From: Labyrinthula sp. Ha | Lineage: Eukaryota; Sar; Bigyra; Labyrinthulida; Labyrinthulaceae | NCBI GenBank assembly: GCA_015227615.1 | Contig: JAALGZ010000057.1 | Span: forward strand, 124,001 to 188,000 | Direction: 5' to 3' | DNA length: 64,000 nt | Shown: positions 33,701-48,400 of the stretch, in pieces | How the letters are laid out: the number at the start of each line of letters is the position of its first letter | Numbering within the stretch: position 1 is the stretch's first letter | Made by a program: the position numbers and the translations under genes | Notes under the pieces: model-generated | The model's database searches: none | What the model saw: the letters and a program-made list of their open reading frames with translations, nothing else | Told to the model about the DNA's origin: nothing

Positions 33701-35228
33701 TTTACATTACCAGAGCAATTTCCATTTACCTTTACTTAGATTTTTTGCATCATTCATATATATCATTCGGAAAGGCTTCAATACCAACATATTTTGTAAT
33801 TTGGATTAAGTGCTGAATATGGTATAATTCTTAACACTCACTTGATTTATAATTTAATTTTTATGTCAGTAAAGAGTCTAGAATTCTGACTTTATTAAGA
33901 CAATTCGGGTTAAAGGTGAATTTTACACTACTAATCAGAAATCAATAATTATAGTTGGAAAATGTTCAAAATCAATTAATAAACAATTGCTGGGAAAAAT
34001 ATAGCCATTAAATAAAAAATAAAACATGCTTCATTCCCTTTAAACACTAGATGCTGAAATGTTCTGCAGCAGATGCGTTAGCTTCGAATAGCTAGAGTCT
34101 TGCGGTATTTGAAGATGGTATTAAAAGCTAATCAATGAGAATTAAAACATATGTTTTCAATTGCAAGCCTTAACACTGCTGAGCACTGCTTGTTAATATA
34201 GCTTTGCTCTTACCGCAGCAGAACGATAATTTGACCATTCCTTTCAGAATTGATATTATGCTCTATTTACGAACTTTATAATTGTGAGATTTTAATTCAA
34301 AGCTCAAAAATAAAGTACTATTTTTTTATGTCAATGATGTATACATATATTTCTCTATTCTTGGAAAAACATTTTGGTTGTTCCATCCTAGTAACTTTTT
34401 TGCTTTACTCGGTTACTTTCTTTTCACTTCATAATTTTATCTTTAAATTGCTCCTGAACTTGAAGACATATTAGTATTAATACTAACTCAAACATGTTTT
34501 GTTAAGTTATTATAAGTGAAAATTTTTGAACTAAATCCATATAGAATTATCCCCCAAAGCCTTGTTACCTGGTTAACCGAAGCAGATGTTCCCCATCGAC
34601 CTTAGTTTCCATGTATATTATAGGTTTTACATGGAAAGGATGAGTCTGGAACTATTAACTCTCTGTAGCTCATTCTTCATCAGGCATTTAGCTTGGCTGA
34701 TTTTGTGGTGACAAACAAATATTTTTCTTCTGCTTTTTAGGTGAGTAAACTTTCATTACTCTAATTGAAACTCTACTTTTCTCGATATTTCTATTTTCTA
34801 GGCGCTCCTAAGTATCTAGATTCGACTTAACTCAACATAAATGATTTGTAGATTGATTTGTTGCACATTTTTAAATCCGAAGTTGATCATTCAGTTTCTC
34901 TGAAGCTATGATTTAATAGGGAAATTACAAAATATTCGCTTTGAAATAACCATCCCCAAGATATTCCAGATATTCAACTTATACAAGAGCTCCAGTAAAT
35001 CTGCTTACTAAATTTCGTGATCAAAGCGCAATAGTAAACAAAGCAACATTGAGCTAAACTCTCTAAAACAGTACCTTTGTTCCAATAAGTAGGAACTCTT
35101 AGTACTACGTAAATCCTTATGATGAAAGTCAAATTCAAGACTGCCATATTCTTTTTCTGATATTGTAAAATATAACTACTTATTAAAAAAACAGTTCTTA
35201 CTAAAACAAACTCCACTCGTCATCACAG
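27710..35228. other. 7.5-kb gene-poor stretch
   Basis: No open frame longer than about 80 codons. Two patches read as coding-like but do not resolve into a gene. At 27781-28160 (plus) there are fragments such as FVTDPKINKKEVTLLIETAEYG and ELIESYTIEKVIDYEY. At 30640-30880 (plus) there are NTKEIEGTVSNETNLISTQQ and AYNIMKEDIKRKDFYN. These may be decayed genes or exons of genes with tiny introns that I could not join. No tRNA or repeat array is recognised. The first 70 bp (27710-27780) separate copy 2 from a possible divergent start. Confidence 0.4.
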
Positions 35229-37884
35229 CTAATGAAACTTATTAAATAACCTTTTAAAGAAGTTATTTCCCATTTTAGCAGGTTTAGGAATAACTTCTCT
35301 GTTTGCATCAAGAACTTCGAAATCCTCAACAGTTCTATTTCTAAACTTTGGTATTATAATTTCAATTAAGTTATTCAAATATTCTTTATGATTACTTTGA
35401 ACGAAAGTGAAAGCTATAGATTTTTCACTTGATATAAAAATATCAATAACATATTCTGTTCCAAAAATCATACGTGCAAAACCTTTATACACAAAACTTT
35501 GAGTAATTCCTTCTTGTGATTTAAACAAGTCTACAAGAATAACAAAAGTAGATAAAAGAAGAAACCTTCCAAAAATAAGTTGAATATCAGTTATGAAAGA
35601 AGGTTCTATTTTTGCTCTCTTTAGTTCAGGAAGTAATTCAGGAAGAATAAACACATCATTTTCTATTTCTACAGGTATCAAAACCAAACTTTTCAAAGCC
35701 AAATTTAAAATATATTTCTTTTCTTTATCAGAATATTCTTTTAATAAAATATTAAAAAGTTCTTTATTTAGTTTTCCTTTATCAACATAAATTCTATATA
35801 AAGAAAATTTATTACTTGGAATTCTAAAAGCAAGTTCATGAAAATTTGGATCTCTGATAAACTTACCTAAAGCTTGAGCAAGATAAGAAGGTGCAAAAAA
35901 TATAAAGTTTTCATCTGCCTCCAAAGCTAAATAAGGAAAATAACAAATTAAACCAACTTTTGAATATATTTCAAGCATTTGTTCAACTTCCCAATCTTCA
36001 AAACCACAAGAATAAGATTTATCTTCAAATTCTTTCAAAGTCATAATATTTGTTTGTTCTCTACAATTATCAAGGAAAAGAATGTCTGCGGTTCCTAATT
36101 CAAAGTTCAAAAAGTTTTCTTTATCTATACCAGCTGCTCCAGAAACAAGACTCTTTATCTTATCTTTAATATCTTTTTTCTCTTGAGAATCTAATTTTGA
36201 ATTCTCAATAGGAAAGAAAATATTGAGATCATTTTTCAATATATTTAACTCAGAAGAAAGATTTTCAACAAAGTTTTGAAGTTTATTTTGTATTTTTTCT
36301 AAATTTGTATCTTTAATATTTTTTCTGTTATATCTTCTTAAATATGTACCAATAAAAATAACTGGTGCTTTTTCTGTATTTCTTAAAATACTTTCACACC
36401 AAAATTTTAATCTAAATAAATCATTTTGAGATATTTTTGTCATATTAAAAACTAGAAAATAAAGAGAATTTGTGTTCATAAAAATATGATGAACAGAAGA
36501 AAATATTTCTTGTCCACCAAAATCATAAACACGAAAATAAATATCATCTGTAGCAAAACCATAACTACTTGTTTTCATATCTTCAATAAACTTTTCATCA
36601 TAAACTGTTCTTGAAAGAAGTTCTTTTTCAAAATCAAGTTTATATTTTGTTTCAACTTCTTGATTAGGATCAAAATCAGCATAAACAACATAAGGAAGAC
36701 TATTTTTAACTCTCTGAATACTTAGTTCATATTTAGATATTGAATTCCAGTTATAATTATTTGGATGTACTGAAAATATATCAATATCATTCAAAACTAA
36801 AGTTGAGTTATTATCAAGTAAAAAAGTTTTATCAAATAAACTTCTTATGGTAGAAGTTTTTCCAACTCTTCCATCACCCATAAAAAGAACTTGACATTCA
36901 TTTAAAAGGGTTAGATAATTGTAGTTATCTTTTAGCACTGTTGAAACATAATGTTTAAGCCTTTCTTCTAACTTTTTAGTATTGAAAATATTCTTTCCAA
37001 ATTCAAACAAAAACAGGGAAGAATGATTATCAAGTGAATCTTGAACTTCATCTTTGTTTTCTTCAATATTTATTTCACCAACTCGCAAACTAAAAGTCAA
37101 ATCAAAACAAAAATAAACATAAACTTCAATAAAAAAGGCAAATTATTCAAACAATCTTTTGTTAAATTGGTAATTTCTGCATTTTGAAAGTTCAAGTTAT
37201 CTTCTTGAATACTAGAAATAAAGAAAAGAAAAGTGAATACAAAATATCTATCAAACTATTCATTCTTGAAACTTCCTTCAACATTTTAACAAGTATTTCT
37301 TCTTTCATATTATTTTCTTGAAATCTATTATTTAACATAAATAAAAAGTTTACTTTATTGACTTTATTTTTTGTCCTTTTAAAAACTGAGAAAGAGAATT
37401 ATCTTTTGGAATATTGCAACAAGTAAAACTAAAATATAAAAACAACAAAAAATATACTTTAGTGACTGAATATTTAATTTTTGTTTTATTTTTTTCATTC
37501 CAATAAAATTCAAGGTGTTTAAATGACAATATACAAACCTAAAATAAAAACAAAAGAAGAAAATACTCAAGTTGTTGAATCTTTGGGAACTTTTTAAACC
37601 AAATAGAAAGGTTTTTTCCAATAAACTCTAAAGGACAGAAGTAAAGACTAAATAATAAAACAAGATATATGAATACTTCAATATCTCAATCTCTTCGTGC
37701 ACATTCGCTTCTTGAATAAGCTCTTCTGCTTCCTTTCTAAACTTTTTCCCTTCAGTTGGGTTGTAATTATCATCATGCGACCTATGAATTAGAAGGGGAA
37801 ATAAATAAACCATTGAATGATGAAATTTTTCCTATGATTTCTGTTATTAAATTGTTGTTTAATTGATGGGATTTTAAATGACAT
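35229..37884 (-). CDS. LRR-Roc-COR (ROCO-type) GTPase, paralogue A
   Basis: About 815 aa, eight exons on the minus strand: 37884-37811, 37781-37677, 37647-37567, 37538-37458, 37428-37354, 37324-37241, 37211-37125, 37089-35229; seven introns of 28-35 nt. Residues about 1-215 are degenerate ribonuclease-inhibitor-like leucine-rich repeats (KIKSIKFQENNMKEEILVKM). A Roc-type Ras-like GTPase follows, with P-loop GDGRVGKTS at about 267-275 and DFGGQE at about 385-390. The guanine-recognition site reads GTYLRRY where Roc domains usually have THxD. The COR region starts near 510 and includes FFAPSYLAQALGKFI and VFILPELLP. There is no kinase or other output domain; the protein ends in a basic amphipathic tail (FFKRLFNKF). 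About 110 residues separate P-loop and DFGGQE, far more than usual. The start is fixed by alignment with paralogue B at 60783-63462. Confidence 0.93.
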
Positions 37885-38157
37885 TTTTTATGTTTTTTGT
37901 TTAAATTTGGTTTTTTTATTTGAAATTCGAGAAATATATTTTTTCTCATGAATTAATGAGAATCCCGTTTAAAAAATGTTTTTATTATGAAAAATATTCA
38001 ACCGATCTAATTTTTATTCCATATTTTTTCAAAATAAAAATTAATAAATATAAACACATTTTTAGATAATAATTATTTATAATCAAGTTTATTGTAAATT
38101 TGGTTTACAAAACGAGGTTGTTTTAGAATCCAACTCGCTTTGAAAAGAACGAAATGA

Positions 38158-39438
38158 GTTATGTATAAAGCTTCTTAGCAGTAAATTTAGATTATATTTT
38201 AAGGGAATTCCGTGGCAATGCCAATTGAGTCAGAGGACCTAAACCTGAACGAGCCTGTGGTCTTGCCAATACTCTCCACAGTAAAACTATTATTGTAATT
38301 ACGTTATTTCCATAAACGGGTGTTCTTGAGCAGCAGGATCCCTCTTGTTCCAATAACTTCTTGAATCTTGTGCTTGATTTCCCAAAATCCAACCCAGAAT
38401 TGAAAGAAAACAGCAATCACGACTGTAAAACATCGGAAGGTGCCAGTTCAAGTGATCCAGTGGTCCAGGTGAAAGATGATATGTATCCAGATGGTTCAGG
38501 ACATTCAATTAAATGATTCGCAGCAGCTTTTTTCCAAGGTTTACGCTTCCGGCTACATATTCCTCTCTCGACATGGTTTTATCTACATCCAAGTTGCAGG
38601 AGGCCGATTATGAACCCCACGGGGTATTTCTGCGCTGCTTGTTGATCTTTTAGCTGTTCAGTCCTATCTGCCACATACATATTATTGGGATTTTGACCCT
38701 TTTTTGGCTAATGTTACACGATCCGCCGATTTTAGGGTTTCCAGTTCATTAACTACATCCAGGTTCAAGAAGATCATATTTTACTAGGTTGTGGTGGTTC
38801 CAGGTTGGTGATGGAGTGGCTTCTATTGCTATTATTATGTCTTGGTTTTCTCTCTCTGGCTACCTGGTGCTTTTCTTTGGCGTGCAGGGGATTCCTAGCA
38901 AGTCGGGTGTGTTTGAGGTTAGGAGGGGGCACCCAGATCTAATCCTGGGTGGTGAGGTGAGATGGGTTGGAGAAAATTCCAGTGGTTGTTGGCGCTGTGA
39001 GTAGGCGGGTGGGAGGTTCACAGTGCTTCTTTCTAATTGTTCATGCTTTTGTGAAATTGAAGTTAAAGTTGGAGGTTCATGGTCATGTGGCACAGGTTTG
39101 TCATGTTGTTACAGATGTTCTATGACCATGTTTTGTAGCAGTGCTTTTCCCAAAGATAGTCTTTCACTGAGATATTGTGTCGTTCCAGGTTCTAGAACGG
39201 TTGTTTCACGTGCTGCGTCCAGTTGAGCATCCACAGTTTCCTGTTCACTGAAGGTTTGGATTCTTTGTTCTGCAAGTTCACCAACATTTACATTTACATC
39301 CTGCAGGTTGAAGCTCATACTCTCGAGATTGTCTATCTTACTTTTTAAATTTTTAAAAAATTCGTTGAATCTCTTCTTGATGGTTGGCTGGGCAAAGTTG
39401 TAAATGCCCACACGGTCCAATAGAAAATTCATAAACAA
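38158..39438 (-). pseudogene. Less AT-rich block with decayed coding sequence
   Basis: Base composition is visibly more GC-rich than the neighbours. On the minus strand, 39438-39109 encodes a coiled-coil-like segment (FNEFFKNLKSKIDNLESMS, NVNVGELAEQRIQTFSEQE). After one in-frame TAA the same frame continues as a Ser/Pro-rich stretch (QQPLEFSPTHLTSPP) to 38860. Further fragments (EEYVAGSVNLGKKLLRII, DTYHLSPGPLDHLNWHLP) run on to about 38200 with several stops. Coiled coil plus proline-rich tail recalls Abi-like adaptors, but this is not a firm match; a decayed mobile element is equally possible. No intron of the size used by other genes here removes the stops. Confidence 0.4.
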
Positions 39439-42400
39439 AATTTGAAGGTATTACAAAAACGGGTCATATTGCCAAAATTACAAATTTTGTACCTGTAAAG
39501 ACATTTAGAGGGGCTGGAAACAAAGTGCAGAACGATAAGAGCTACCAAGTAAACAGTAATCATTAAAAAGTAAATGTTAGAGTGTCTTCTCCTGCTTACT
39601 CTATGGAATTACTTCACCTACAGTTTATAATTAAACTTACTCGTTGAAGATTGGGTTAGCGTAATCCTTCAAAAATGTCCCTCATGAGTCCATCCGCCCT
39701 TCTCACTCGGTCTTCGTTGAAGATGAGGATGGATTTAAGAGCTTTGCCATATCATGAAGACAGGTATATTGAAGAGCTCACACATGCTATGAACAAAGGA
39801 CTAGGATAATCGCAATGAAAGTTTCAATAACCTGAGGCTATATTCCAAACTCTAAAAAATTCAGATTCTATAATAGCATAGAAAATTTAAGGTTTAAAAG
39901 TCTTAGATTAAACATGAAAAATTACTGACGTTTGAAGGGATTATTTATCCACAGATCCAATAACAGAAATAGCATCAACCGAATATGCAGATCAAGGTAT
40001 AAATTTCTTTTTCTAAAGATTCTTTAAATTAAGATTTTTCAGCAATTCAATAGTTTCAAATATATGACTCATGTAGTTAGAAGAAATCTTGTAACTAAAG
40101 ACCACATTTTACCCATTGTAACTGCTTAGCCGTTTTTAAATTTTCCAAAAGCAAAGTCTTCTCCTTGAACTATGGTTTTGAATAAGTAATTCTTGAACAC
40201 AAAGCTAAGAAATAATGAAATGTAAAGATACTTTGCCCATCACAGCGGAGAGACTTTCATGCTCCCCACGTAATTATAAACATCCCTTCTTAGGGCGTCA
40301 AACTTACCATCAATTTCATCAACATTCTTTTTTTGCTAGATCTTTGGTGCTTTGGATTTGCAATTTAGATAATTAGAAATTCTACCAATAGAAAATTCTG
40401 TGTTTTTGACAAATATGTAAAGAACCTTGTCCCGTTTTTGCCTCTAATTTTGGATTTTTCGGGATTGATTTTTTAGTTCCGCAATTCTTTACTGCATGTG
40501 ATTTGATTGGTTAAATTATGTTTTGGTCTGTTAAGAGCTAAAAGAGGACTTAAACAATATTTCGAACACAATCACATAAAAAAATCCAGAAAAAAAAATA
40601 AAAAAAATAAAGAAAATATAAGAAAAAACTTGAATTACAGTTGGGCTCTTCAAAGATTTATTTCAGGTAATAAAATGGAGGAGGAAAGAACAACAACACC
40701 TGCTGTAGGATTACTTAAGATTTCTAAGATAAGCTCCCATTTCTTTTTGAAATTGGATGCACAGAAAAATATTTTTACACAGAAGACAATTCAAGAAATA
40801 CAAAATAAAATGTAGAAGTGACAAGAATTATTTTCTTGTGATAAAGATTAAATTTGATTTTTCAAGAAATATCTTTGTTTTCTTTGTATTAAACCTAAGA
40901 CATCTTGACCATAAATTTAAAGCTGAGTTAAACATTAACGAAACGTTTCAGATAAAGCTGACAAATAAAATAGAACCATTCACATACGTGGGAAAGCACA
41001 GACAGTTACTATTCACTCTGAATTCATTCTTTCAACACAATTCTTTTAAATTTAACTTGTCAAAGAATTTATTACAAAATAGACGAGGAATTATAAGAGT
41101 ATAAAAAAGATACATGAGATGTCATACAGAGGTTTTAGTACGCTTTATTGTAGTTTGTATGATCCAAGGTGGTTTTTTTAGAATTATTTAAATGAAACTA
41201 CAAATATTCGATGACTATTTAATGGTTTGGCTTTCTAAAAAACTATTCAGAAACACCTTTATGATATCAATTAATACTGTATTCAAACAGATAAATCCCG
41301 GGTTTTTTTATGTTAAAAGGTGCTTGTTATACTACCTGTATATGTACATTGTTGTATGAATATATATATATATATATATTGACTGCACTTTTCTCAATAC
41401 CAAGAACGATCCAAATGTTATAATAATCCTTAAAATTTTTACCCTGTAAAATATAGAGCTCGCCATGAGTGATGGATCAAAATCCTGGGCACGAATTACT
41501 AAAGAATTATGTGTGATGACTCTTCAGTGTATTAATCATCTTCTACTTTTTCTTGCATTTTACTTGGGGTATTTATGTGAGGAAGAATTAGTTAATTATC
41601 GCAGGAATATATATTAAATAATAGTTGAAACTTTTTCACTTCCATCAACCCTAGTTTCTTTTATTCAAGATTTGTTAACTAAGTTTCTCAATAATACCCA
41701 GTTAAACTTCAAGAGGAAATAATAATAGAAAGGGATAGTCCGTGCTAAATAGCTACTCAGATTAGTTTAACGTCTATAAATAAATTCGCCCAATAAGTAG
41801 AGTTAATATTCAGCAAGTTTAAAACTAAAGAAGACATGAAAAGGCCACAAAATAGGTGTGTTTTGGATGAATTCATGACCTATTACAATGATATTATTAA
41901 GAAGGGTCAATTTAAAACCATGTGCAAATGGAAAACGTTGATCTGTAAAAATGTAGTCACATCAGATGGTATAATTCATTATCTTCAAGATCAAATCCGT
42001 TCAATTTATACTTACACACCAAAGTATAAAGATGAGAAACTGAATATATAATTATAACCTGGAAGCTAATAAATTTACATTGTAAAGCTTTTTGGAGAGA
42101 ATAAAGATACTGATAATAGAAGCACCTGGTCTGTTTGAATGAGTATATATATATATATATATCCTCTCTGGAATTTTTTTTGGCAGAATCTTTATTAATA
42201 ATTACTGTTCCATTATTAAAAAAATCTTTCTTCCTAGAGGACGGAAAAATATAGATCATTATTCATATAAAAAAGCTAAAACAAATCTTGGCAAGGTTCT
42301 TGTATCTATTTCTAACGAGATGTAGTTGAAGTTTCTTATTTCAAACTAAGGAAGAATCAAGACTTTAAATGAATTCATATTAAAATTTTCAAAGCTCGTA

Positions 42401-45400
42401 TCGAAATTAATGTTACCCTTTTCAACGAGGATTCTAATTCCAATGAAAGATTGAGAAAAAGCTTTCTACAATATGGGTTATATATATAATAAAAAAATTA
42501 ATAGGGTATAGTTAAAAAACATTTTGATCAAGAACTAAATTTCTTAAAAGAATTGCAATAGAATCTACAATCAGCTACGAAAATATGGAAAACTCTCAAG
42601 TAGATATGGGTAGAAATGATTTTTGCATAATCCTTATTCCCCAATTTTGAACAATATTATTATCTTTAACCTGGAATATTGTATATTTATATTTTAAGTT
42701 TAAGTTAAATATCCTTAAAACCTTATAAATGGGTTGAAGTTTTCTATTTTTGAAAAAATACCCTTCAGTAGAATCTTTCTATTCTTGAAATTCTATCCTT
42801 TAGCTTGAGTTTTAAGTACACATCCTTAATGTTAAATTATTTTGAAGTTTAAAAATTAAAAAAAAAAGACTAACCCTAGAAGAATTTTGCAAGAAACTAG
42901 AGTATAGCGCTTAACATCTCTGTTTAATATATATTTTGAATAAGACCGCCCACATCGTTTCATTTTTAAATATTTTCTGAAAACAAATCTGAGTCTTGGA
43001 TATATTTTTTTAATTTAAATGTGGAGCTTGAACATATATAAAGTTAAGTGAACTCATATTATTCTCCAATTTCAACAGAGATGGTAGACTGCTCTTTCTA
43101 ACATTTAATAAACATCCATTAAGTTATGAAACCAATTCTACAATAATAAATCCGATTTCAATACTAATCTTTCTCAACTCTCTAAAGTTAGCAATGTATA
43201 CTTTAAAATTTCATAGTCTACTTTTTTTACTTTTTCCTTATTATTTTGCTAGTTAAATATCAATACTTTTTCAGACTTTGAACCGTGTAATATAATTTAA
43301 TATTGCTGAATAATTCATATAAACTAAGGGGTTACTCTGACACCTATTACTATCAATAAATCAGAAAACCATATATCTTACCAATATAATTTTCTAACTA
43401 TCGTAATTTTTCCAACACATTATCAAAAGAGCAAGTATTTCTTATTACTTTCATCGTTACTTTGTTCGTATAATCTGTGACATTTCAATTTCGGGTTGCT
43501 GTTAGTTCTTCTGGAACCTTCATGCTGCATATAATCTATTTGCACGCACAAGATAGAGTAAATAGACTATTGCACAGAGGTTTAACCCCACCAGGCTTTC
43601 TTTCTTTTGAATTGGCAACTGTGGTTTGTAAATAAGAAAGTTTGGAGTATGAATTTACTGGAGGTATCAATGTATTAATATACTCGTTGACCTATAGTAA
43701 AATACAATAAATATTGGTATGTTTATAGAACATAATTAATAGCTTTATTATTTCCCTTTATTACCGCTTTACTTTATGTGTATATTCATTGATATTTCAA
43801 TCTTTATTTTTCTACTTGCCTTTCCTTTGGGTTTGAATATTAAAAATTAATTTAGGAAATTATAGATAAAAAACAACGGATAAAATGGCATAAAATATGG
43901 CGGGAGCGATAAAAATATTTGCGAAGTTTTAAAGGAAACATATACTTAGGATAATATAATGATATATTCAAGGGGGTATTAAGGGTTTGGCTTGTAGCTA
44001 CGATTTGATATATTTATTCCAATATGGCCTCAGGGTTTCCAACTACTATTTAGGCTGCAAAGAAAAAAAACAATATTATTATATAACATACGACCTTTAA
44101 GGATTATAAGTTTGCTGGGAATTACGTTGTGGGTTTTGAAGTTACTTTGACTGGGTCTTAACATTATCATAAACACATTTTGAGGTTCTAATCTTATGAC
44201 CCTTAATTTTGATATGTTAAGAGCTTGAGTTCTCGATTTTTTTTAATTTTTTAAATATTTTCTGGTGCTCCGTAGGTATATTGCTACTCAACTCATACAT
44301 ATGAGATTTGGTCCATTGTTCCATTTTTTTCTTATTTATTGTTTCATCCATTGGGCTACTGGAAAGTTGATAGTAATAATAGTCTAAATGTTGTTTACAC
44401 ACGAGACTATTGCCAATGATACACAATTTTACATCTAAAAGAGGTTTGTTGTAATTTAATTAGAAAGAATCACCTATCCCAAAATTATGAATCCTTGATT
44501 TCCGTCATTCCAGAATATTATTATCTCATTTGAATCACTTTCCCCCTGTTTCCACATGACAAAAATTTATAATAAGTGTCTTTATGATATGAGACCTTTT
44601 CATATGGGTAAAGTTTTATTTGTGGAATAATGATATATCAAAATGAGCTCATATATCATTTGGGAAATATCGAACCTCAAAAACAACCAAGGTTTAAAAT
44701 TTTTGATAATATAAATTCAGTTTTTATATTATTTTCTCAACGTTTCAGCTAGTTGGATATGTATGAGTACCATTTAGTTAAAAGAAAAATAATTTTCAAC
44801 TACCGTTCATTTGATCAGCTATAGAGAAACGAAGCTTTAGGGGACTGTCTTTCAATATGATTCAATAATTTAACCGGTGTTAAACAAAATTAAGCTGTAA
44901 ATACAAGGATAAAATAATTTGAAGAAAAATGAAAAAATAATATTTTAAAGGCTTACAGTCTACTGTTTCTGAATCAATAAGTTCCTTGTTATTATTTATT
45001 TCCTCACTGAAACGTATATGAAATTGACTAAGATAAAATCTCCCTAAGGAATCCCGGTTCTCTTCTTTTGATGGAGCAATATGACTGAAGTTCCTGTAAT
45101 TGAGATATTTGAACAGTCAATATGATTTCATGTCTAAAGTTTATAGACAATGTATTAACTTACTATTCTAACTATATTTTTAACTTGATTTCAATAAATG
45201 AGGAATTCCCACATATATGAATAAATTCTTGCTAAGGCCCTCCATAATGAAAAAGGCTTAATATCGGCATTCTGGAGAGCAATGGAGTTTCTGGCATATG
45301 TGAAAAGGTATTTTATATTTTAATAATTGCAAAAACAATATATCTAGTGAAATTTTTTGGTATTTTAAATTCTAAGAGCTTTGTTTTATTATTATTAAGA

Positions 45401-48400
45401 AGACTTTTGTTCTCATCGAAACAAATATCTTGATGATGAAATTTGAGAACAAAAAGATTTCAAATTCAGAGAACAATGGGGACAGTAGAGCTAAAACTCG
45501 TATATTTTCCCTCTAAGTTATAAATACCTATAAAAAAATGGAATTATCTATTTATTCCACATCTGCATATTATTTAGCTAACAATGGGTTTAGGGCAATC
45601 CCATACAAACCTCCCTTGAGACACACAGCAATATGTTTGGAAATATAGAGCAGAAGAGTTTTCTTATATAAGCTAGTGCTTCATCCAAAGCAGAAAACGA
45701 GGATAAGATCTGCTTTTTTAGTAATCGCAAAATGAGGTTTTTTCTTTGGTTCACGCATAGTTTGAACATGGTCTTACATATATTACTAGAAATACATACA
45801 TATACATATAATTCTGCCTAGATTTTAAATGTTAATGATACCAATAAGTGTATTATACTCTACTGAAAGGAAAACATAACTTGAATTATTTTTAAGATGC
45901 TGAAATCAAACAATTCCCCTATAAATTATTTTATGCTACAATAAATCATAATGTTACTTGATTGTTTGCATTATTTTTTTAGAAATTACTCTGTGCTCAC
46001 TGGATTTGGAAATTACATCAATTTGAAATTCTTATTTAAATATTACCTAAGCTTGGAGCTAACTTCAAATACTAAGAAATTCTCACTCCCTCATTGAGAA
46101 TAGATACAAAATTAGTGAATATTCAAAAAACAAGTTGAGCATGAGATAACAGCTATAGCAAATATATTTTGGAGATGAATTTAATGAAAGTATCGTTTGT
46201 CACCAGAGATCATTTAAAGACGGCATCAATTGATGCACAGAATATTTTCTGGCATAACATACTTTTAATACGAGTATAATAGCTAAAAGGAGATGAATCA
46301 TATACCTGTTCTATGAAAGAATAAATATTGTTTATTTATTGAAAAAGTTTTTTTTTAGATTTGATGCCTCCATGTTTTTGAGAATCGAATACTTTGCAAT
46401 AGTTTTGGTATTTTGTTATCTAAGTAGAGCAGCAACTAGACTTGCTTGAATACATTTTTGAGTAACAACACAAAAGTAAAGAGAATATTCTAGTTTTATA
46501 GATTATTATTCTAAATCTAGATTGCTTAAGATAACGTAAATAAATTGATTTGTATTTTTACTCAACATATATATGGATTTATTATGCCTGAGAAGTAGAT
46601 TATTATATAGGCCTCAAGTCTAAGGTTTCTTAGAAAAAATATGAAAAGTTTATCTATTTAGCAAGTATCAATGATAATATATTAAAATGGTTCCATCAGA
46701 ATACCTTATTGATTGATTAGGCAAGCAAAATCAGAGATCACAAGTCTAAGCTCATTAAACTTCCTAGCAGAATAAGTATTCATTTATACATATATCATGT
46801 CATAGGTATTATGTGCTTCTCAATAGAAAAGAAATGTTGTTTTACTTCCTTGTAATATATTATATCTGGACTTTCAAATAGATCTATAGATTTATTTAGT
46901 CTTAACAGTTTGAAGAAAAACCTACACGTGTATGGGAATTACGTGTATGATTAACAAATAAAAGAATGGCTATGAGGATTGGTATAAATAGAGCAATGAT
47001 AAAATATATTAATGAGAATAAATCTAAGAAGTTATTGAACAACATTGAATTTTTTTTAGTGAAAATTAAGAAAAAGTATTAAAATAAATCAAAATAGGTT
47101 TAGTTTATAGTTTTTGCTGATTCTACAAATAATGTAAAAACCTTAACATCAGTTACAAGGAAAGAATATTTAGTCATAATATAGATATTTAAACATTTCA
47201 ACAAATCTTATATCGAATAAGAATTCATTTTATGGGACAAATAGATTTCTTACCAAATGTTTTATTGTTTATTCTTGATACCTAGATGTTCAGTCTTAGA
47301 ATGAAAGTATGAAGCTCAGTAGTATTGTGTCTTCAAATAACAAGCCTTTCTGGGATTAGTGGTTTCTTACTTGTAAAATAAATTTAGTTAGATGCTTTCT
47401 ATAAATAATACAGTTGGCTACTTAAGATATTCTCTTATTTCGATAACTGGAAACATAATTAATCTGTGTTGTCAGTTTTGCTATAATTAATGGGGGTACA
47501 AAGAGTTACCTTACTGGCGCAAAGTAATCTTATAATCGAACTAAGTTGAATATAGTTAAACTTAACACGGCTTACTTCTTCCGTCAAAGAACCATCGCAG
47601 CATATTCAACCAAGCTGCAGAACGAACATTGCACTAAGAAGTTATAATAATATTTTCACTTAAGCACATTATGATAGCAATCCGTACGTAATTTATATGA
47701 AAGTTACTTAAATAGATGGCCTCTTTATTATGAACTCAATATAGAAAGAAATAGTATATGACAAACAGAATCGATAGTTGTGCTCGAGCATGGTAATAAA
47801 AAATTTGATCTACGATATATTATCATTTGCATTACCTTATTTTCTAATAAAGTTTGGAATTTAATACAATATTAGAAGACTCGTGTTTTTTTCTGTTGAT
47901 TGGTTAGAAAGAAAATAAATATTCTTGACTACTAATTTGCACCACAAACAGATCTCCTCGAGATCCTCTTGTATGTTTATTCGAGATATCGTTGTATCAC
48001 CTTGAGCAAATCCTGTTGTTTAGACCTAATTCACATGATGTTGAATAAAGATTCTCACTTGTATACCAAATTATTTTTGTTAAAAAAATATGCACCCAGT
48101 TCTCATTTAAATGGATCTAAAACTTATATTTACCTCATCTTTGATATAGGTTTCAAAACTTGAACTTATTTTCTTCCAATATTTGCAATTCTTAGTTTTT
48201 CAGTAAATCGAGTATAACACTTATTTTTAATTTATACCGTATCGCGAAAATAAAATAAGTTTTGATCGAGTGAAAATATCCTCTTGAAGTGCACAGCCAT
48301 CTAAGTTCATTGTGGGCAATTGACACTATGTTCTCCTTTCCCATGAGAATAATTAATGTAAATTCACTATAAATATGCTTAAAGCTTTCACTGGCTCCTA

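Noticed and set aside
35593-35790. Open frames antisense to the ROCO, synthase and retrotransposon genes.
   Set aside because: Shadows of real coding frames with no independent features.
40757-41104. 115-codon plus-strand frame as a gene.
   Set aside because: Chance-length for 64 kb of AT-rich DNA, no recognisable domain, and no joining exon found.
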